Shown here piece after piece: positions 62,744-64,000 of a stretch of 64,000 nt of DNA. The translations under genes were made by a program, and so were the position numbers. The notes below the pieces were generated by a model. That model was not told the DNA's origin, searched no databases, and saw nothing but the letters and a program-made list of their open reading frames with translations. Within the stretch, counting starts at the first letter, position 1. Each line of letters begins with the position of its first letter. Origin of the DNA: Chloroflexota bacterium (GTDB lineage: Bacteria; Chloroflexota; Anaerolineae; Aggregatilineales; Phototrophicaceae); contig JAPOVL010000035.1 of NCBI GenBank assembly GCA_026708115.1, positions 62,001 to 126,000 on the forward strand, written 5' to 3'.

Positions 62744-63925
62744 ATGCAAACAACCAACAAACTCGACCAAATCCACATCGGCAAAAAAGGCGCAACCCCC
62801 ATCGCCGCGCCCGGCTGGACCGCCAAACCCGCCGACCACGTCAAGCTGGTCGACTGCGATGTGCATCAAACCTTTTGCGAGCCCGAAGACCTGCTGCCTC
62901 ATTTGCCCAAGTTTTACCAAGAGCACTTGCTCGATCAAGGCTTGCACTTGCCCGACCCCGGCTATGCCAACATGCCCTACCGCCGCTATCGATCCGACCT
63001 CAAGGATCCTGAGCTCAAGGCGCGAGAATTCAACTACTCGCTGGAGTTTACGCAAAAGGAATTGCTCGACCGCTGGCATATCGACTTTGCGCTGCTAACG
63101 GGACCGCCGCCCCTTTACGCTTGTGCCGGCTTGCCCGATCCGGACTGGGCAGCCGCGCTTTGCACCGCCTTTAACGACTGGACCATCGAGCACTGGCTGG
63201 ACAAGGATCCGCGCGTGGTCAACGCCATTCTGGTCGCGCCGAACGATCCAGCGCTGGCGGTCAAGGAGATTCACCGCCTGGCGCCGCGCAAGGACACGGT
63301 CGCCGTTCTGATGCCGATGTTGACGCCACAGCTATATGGCAAGCGCGTTTACCATCCGATATGGGAAGCCAGCGCCGAGCATGACTTGCCGGTGGTCGCG
63401 CATATTGTTGGCGACAGCCCAGGATCTACGCCAACCCCGGCCGGTTTCCCCAGCTACTACACAGAATACCGAATGATCCGCCCCAGCTTGGCCAGCGCCC
63501 AGGCCGCTTCGCTGATCGCTGAGGGCGTCTTCGAGCTGTATCCAAGCCTCAAATTCGCGTTTATCGAAGCGCAGCAAATGTGGGCGGCGCCGCTGATGTG
63601 GCATATGGACGCCGACTGGAAAGCGCTCGGCGACCAGACGCCTTGGCTCAAGCGCCTGCCCAGCGAGTATTTCCGCGAGCATATCCGCGTTGGCACACAG
63701 CCCATGCACGAGCCGCCGAAGAGCGAACAAGTTTACCAAATGCTGGAGATGCTGCACGCCGATGAGACCCTGATATTCTGCACAGATTTCCCGCATTGGG
63801 ACTGGAACGACCCGGTCACCGTCCTGCCCAAGCTGGATGAGCGCACACACCGGCGCATCTTCGCCGAGAACGCGCTCGACATGCTGCGCATCACCGATGA
63901 CATGATCGATGCGGTCGTGGCGTGA
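62744..63925 (+). CDS. Amidohydrolase family protein (amidohydrolase 2 / ACMSD-like)
   Basis: A 393-residue TIM-barrel metal enzyme. VDCDVHQTF gives the D39-x-H41 metal pair, VVAHIVGDSPGS the strand-5 histidine, KFAFIEAQQMW the next strand, and FCTDFPHWDWNDP the final catalytic aspartate. This is the pattern of the amidohydrolase-2 group, which includes decarboxylases and lactonases. The start ATG is favoured over an in-frame TTG four codons earlier. The same leader (MQTxxKLxQIH) begins a second gene right after it, so the two are tandem paralogues. Confidence 0.88.
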   Translation: MQTTNKLDQIHIGKKGATPIAAPGWTAKPADHVKLVDCDVHQTFCEPEDLLPHLPKFYQEHLLDQGLHLPDPGYANMPYRRYRSDLKDPELKAREFNYSLEFTQKELLDRWHIDFALLTGPPPLYACAGLPDPDWAAALCTAFNDWTIEHWLDKDPRVVNAILVAPNDPALAVKEIHRLAPRKDTVAVLMPMLTPQLYGKRVYHPIWEASAEHDLPVVAHIVGDSPGSTPTPAGFPSYYTEYRMIRPSLASAQAASLIAEGVFELYPSLKFAFIEAQQMWAAPLMWHMDADWKALGDQTPWLKRLPSEYFREHIRVGTQPMHEPPKSEQVYQMLEMLHADETLIFCTDFPHWDWNDPVTVLPKLDERTHRRIFAENALDMLRITDDMIDAVVA

Positions 63926-63967
63926 GCGGCATCGTCATCGGCAAATCATCTGTTTTGGAAGGAAACC

Positions 63968-64000
63968 ATGCAAACACCGGACAAACTAGAACAAATCCAC
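63968..64000 (+). CDS. Start of a second amidohydrolase-like gene (cut by window end)
   Basis: Only 11 codons are inside: MQTPDKLEQIH, nearly the same as the start of the preceding amidohydrolase (MQTTNKLDQIH). GGAAGGAAACC precedes the ATG. It is therefore very likely a tandem paralogue. Confidence 0.7.
   Translation, partial: MQTPDKLEQIH

Overview
The window is GC-rich, gene-dense bacterial DNA. It holds three complete carbohydrate or peptide-type ABC importers, many NAD- and FAD-dependent sugar or polyol oxidoreductases, Uma2-type nucleases, BNR/sortilin-like propellers and families of short GC-rich intergenic repeats. This mix suggests a heterotrophic member of the Chloroflexota (Anaerolineae-like). 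That placement is inferred from gene content; there is no rRNA or marker gene to confirm it. I saw no tRNA, rRNA, CRISPR array, phage or complete insertion sequence.

Layout. From 1 to 9.6 kb lie an exported protein cut by the window edge, then a hydroxyacid dehydrogenase, a ThuA-like protein, two tandem-duplicated Gfo/Idh/MocA dehydrogenases, a DAO-type FAD oxidoreductase, two Uma2 proteins and an IlvD/pentonate dehydratase. From 10 to 22 kb is an accessory stretch: a two-gene DUF4365 cassette, an ADP-ribosylglycohydrolase, a BNR propeller with a MoaD/ThiS-like protein, a Shedu (DUF4263) anti-phage nuclease, a very large sortilin-like propeller, an MFS transporter with in-frame repeats, and a pentapeptide-repeat protein overlapping vapC. 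From 22 to 26 kb an Fe-type alcohol dehydrogenase diverges from a class II aldolase and a PfkB kinase.

From 26 to 50 kb is a glycan-use region. An Opp-type ABC importer is joined to a GH172 enzyme. A MalEFG-type importer is followed by a GH116-like glycosidase and a NodB deacetylase. A convergent set encodes a LacI regulator, a second MalEFG-type importer, a GH3 beta-glucosidase and a secreted CBM-GH16 beta-glucanase. Perfect TGAAACCGGTTTCA operators precede both lacI and its importer, which points to substrate-induced beta-1,3-glucan (laminarin-like) use: GH16 outside the cell, import, then GH3 inside.

From 50 to 64 kb are an aldo/keto reductase, two TIM-barrel sugar isomerase-like proteins and a beta-hydroxyacid dehydrogenase, probably one catabolic set. 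After them comes a scarred region: a JAMM-motif protein with a small partner, a propeller gene split by an in-frame stop, gene remnants and a frameshifted mazE. The window ends with two phytanoyl-CoA dioxygenase-like enzymes, an orphan substrate-binding protein flanked by a degenerate 60-bp direct repeat, a protein with three degenerate GIY-YIG-like repeats, and tandem amidohydrolases of which the second is cut by the window end.

The best candidates for undescribed biology are the DUF4365 cassette, the pentapeptide-repeat/VapC pair, the triple GIY-YIG-like protein, the Shedu protein with a cysteine cluster, and the palindromic repeat family with a variable but self-complementary core.
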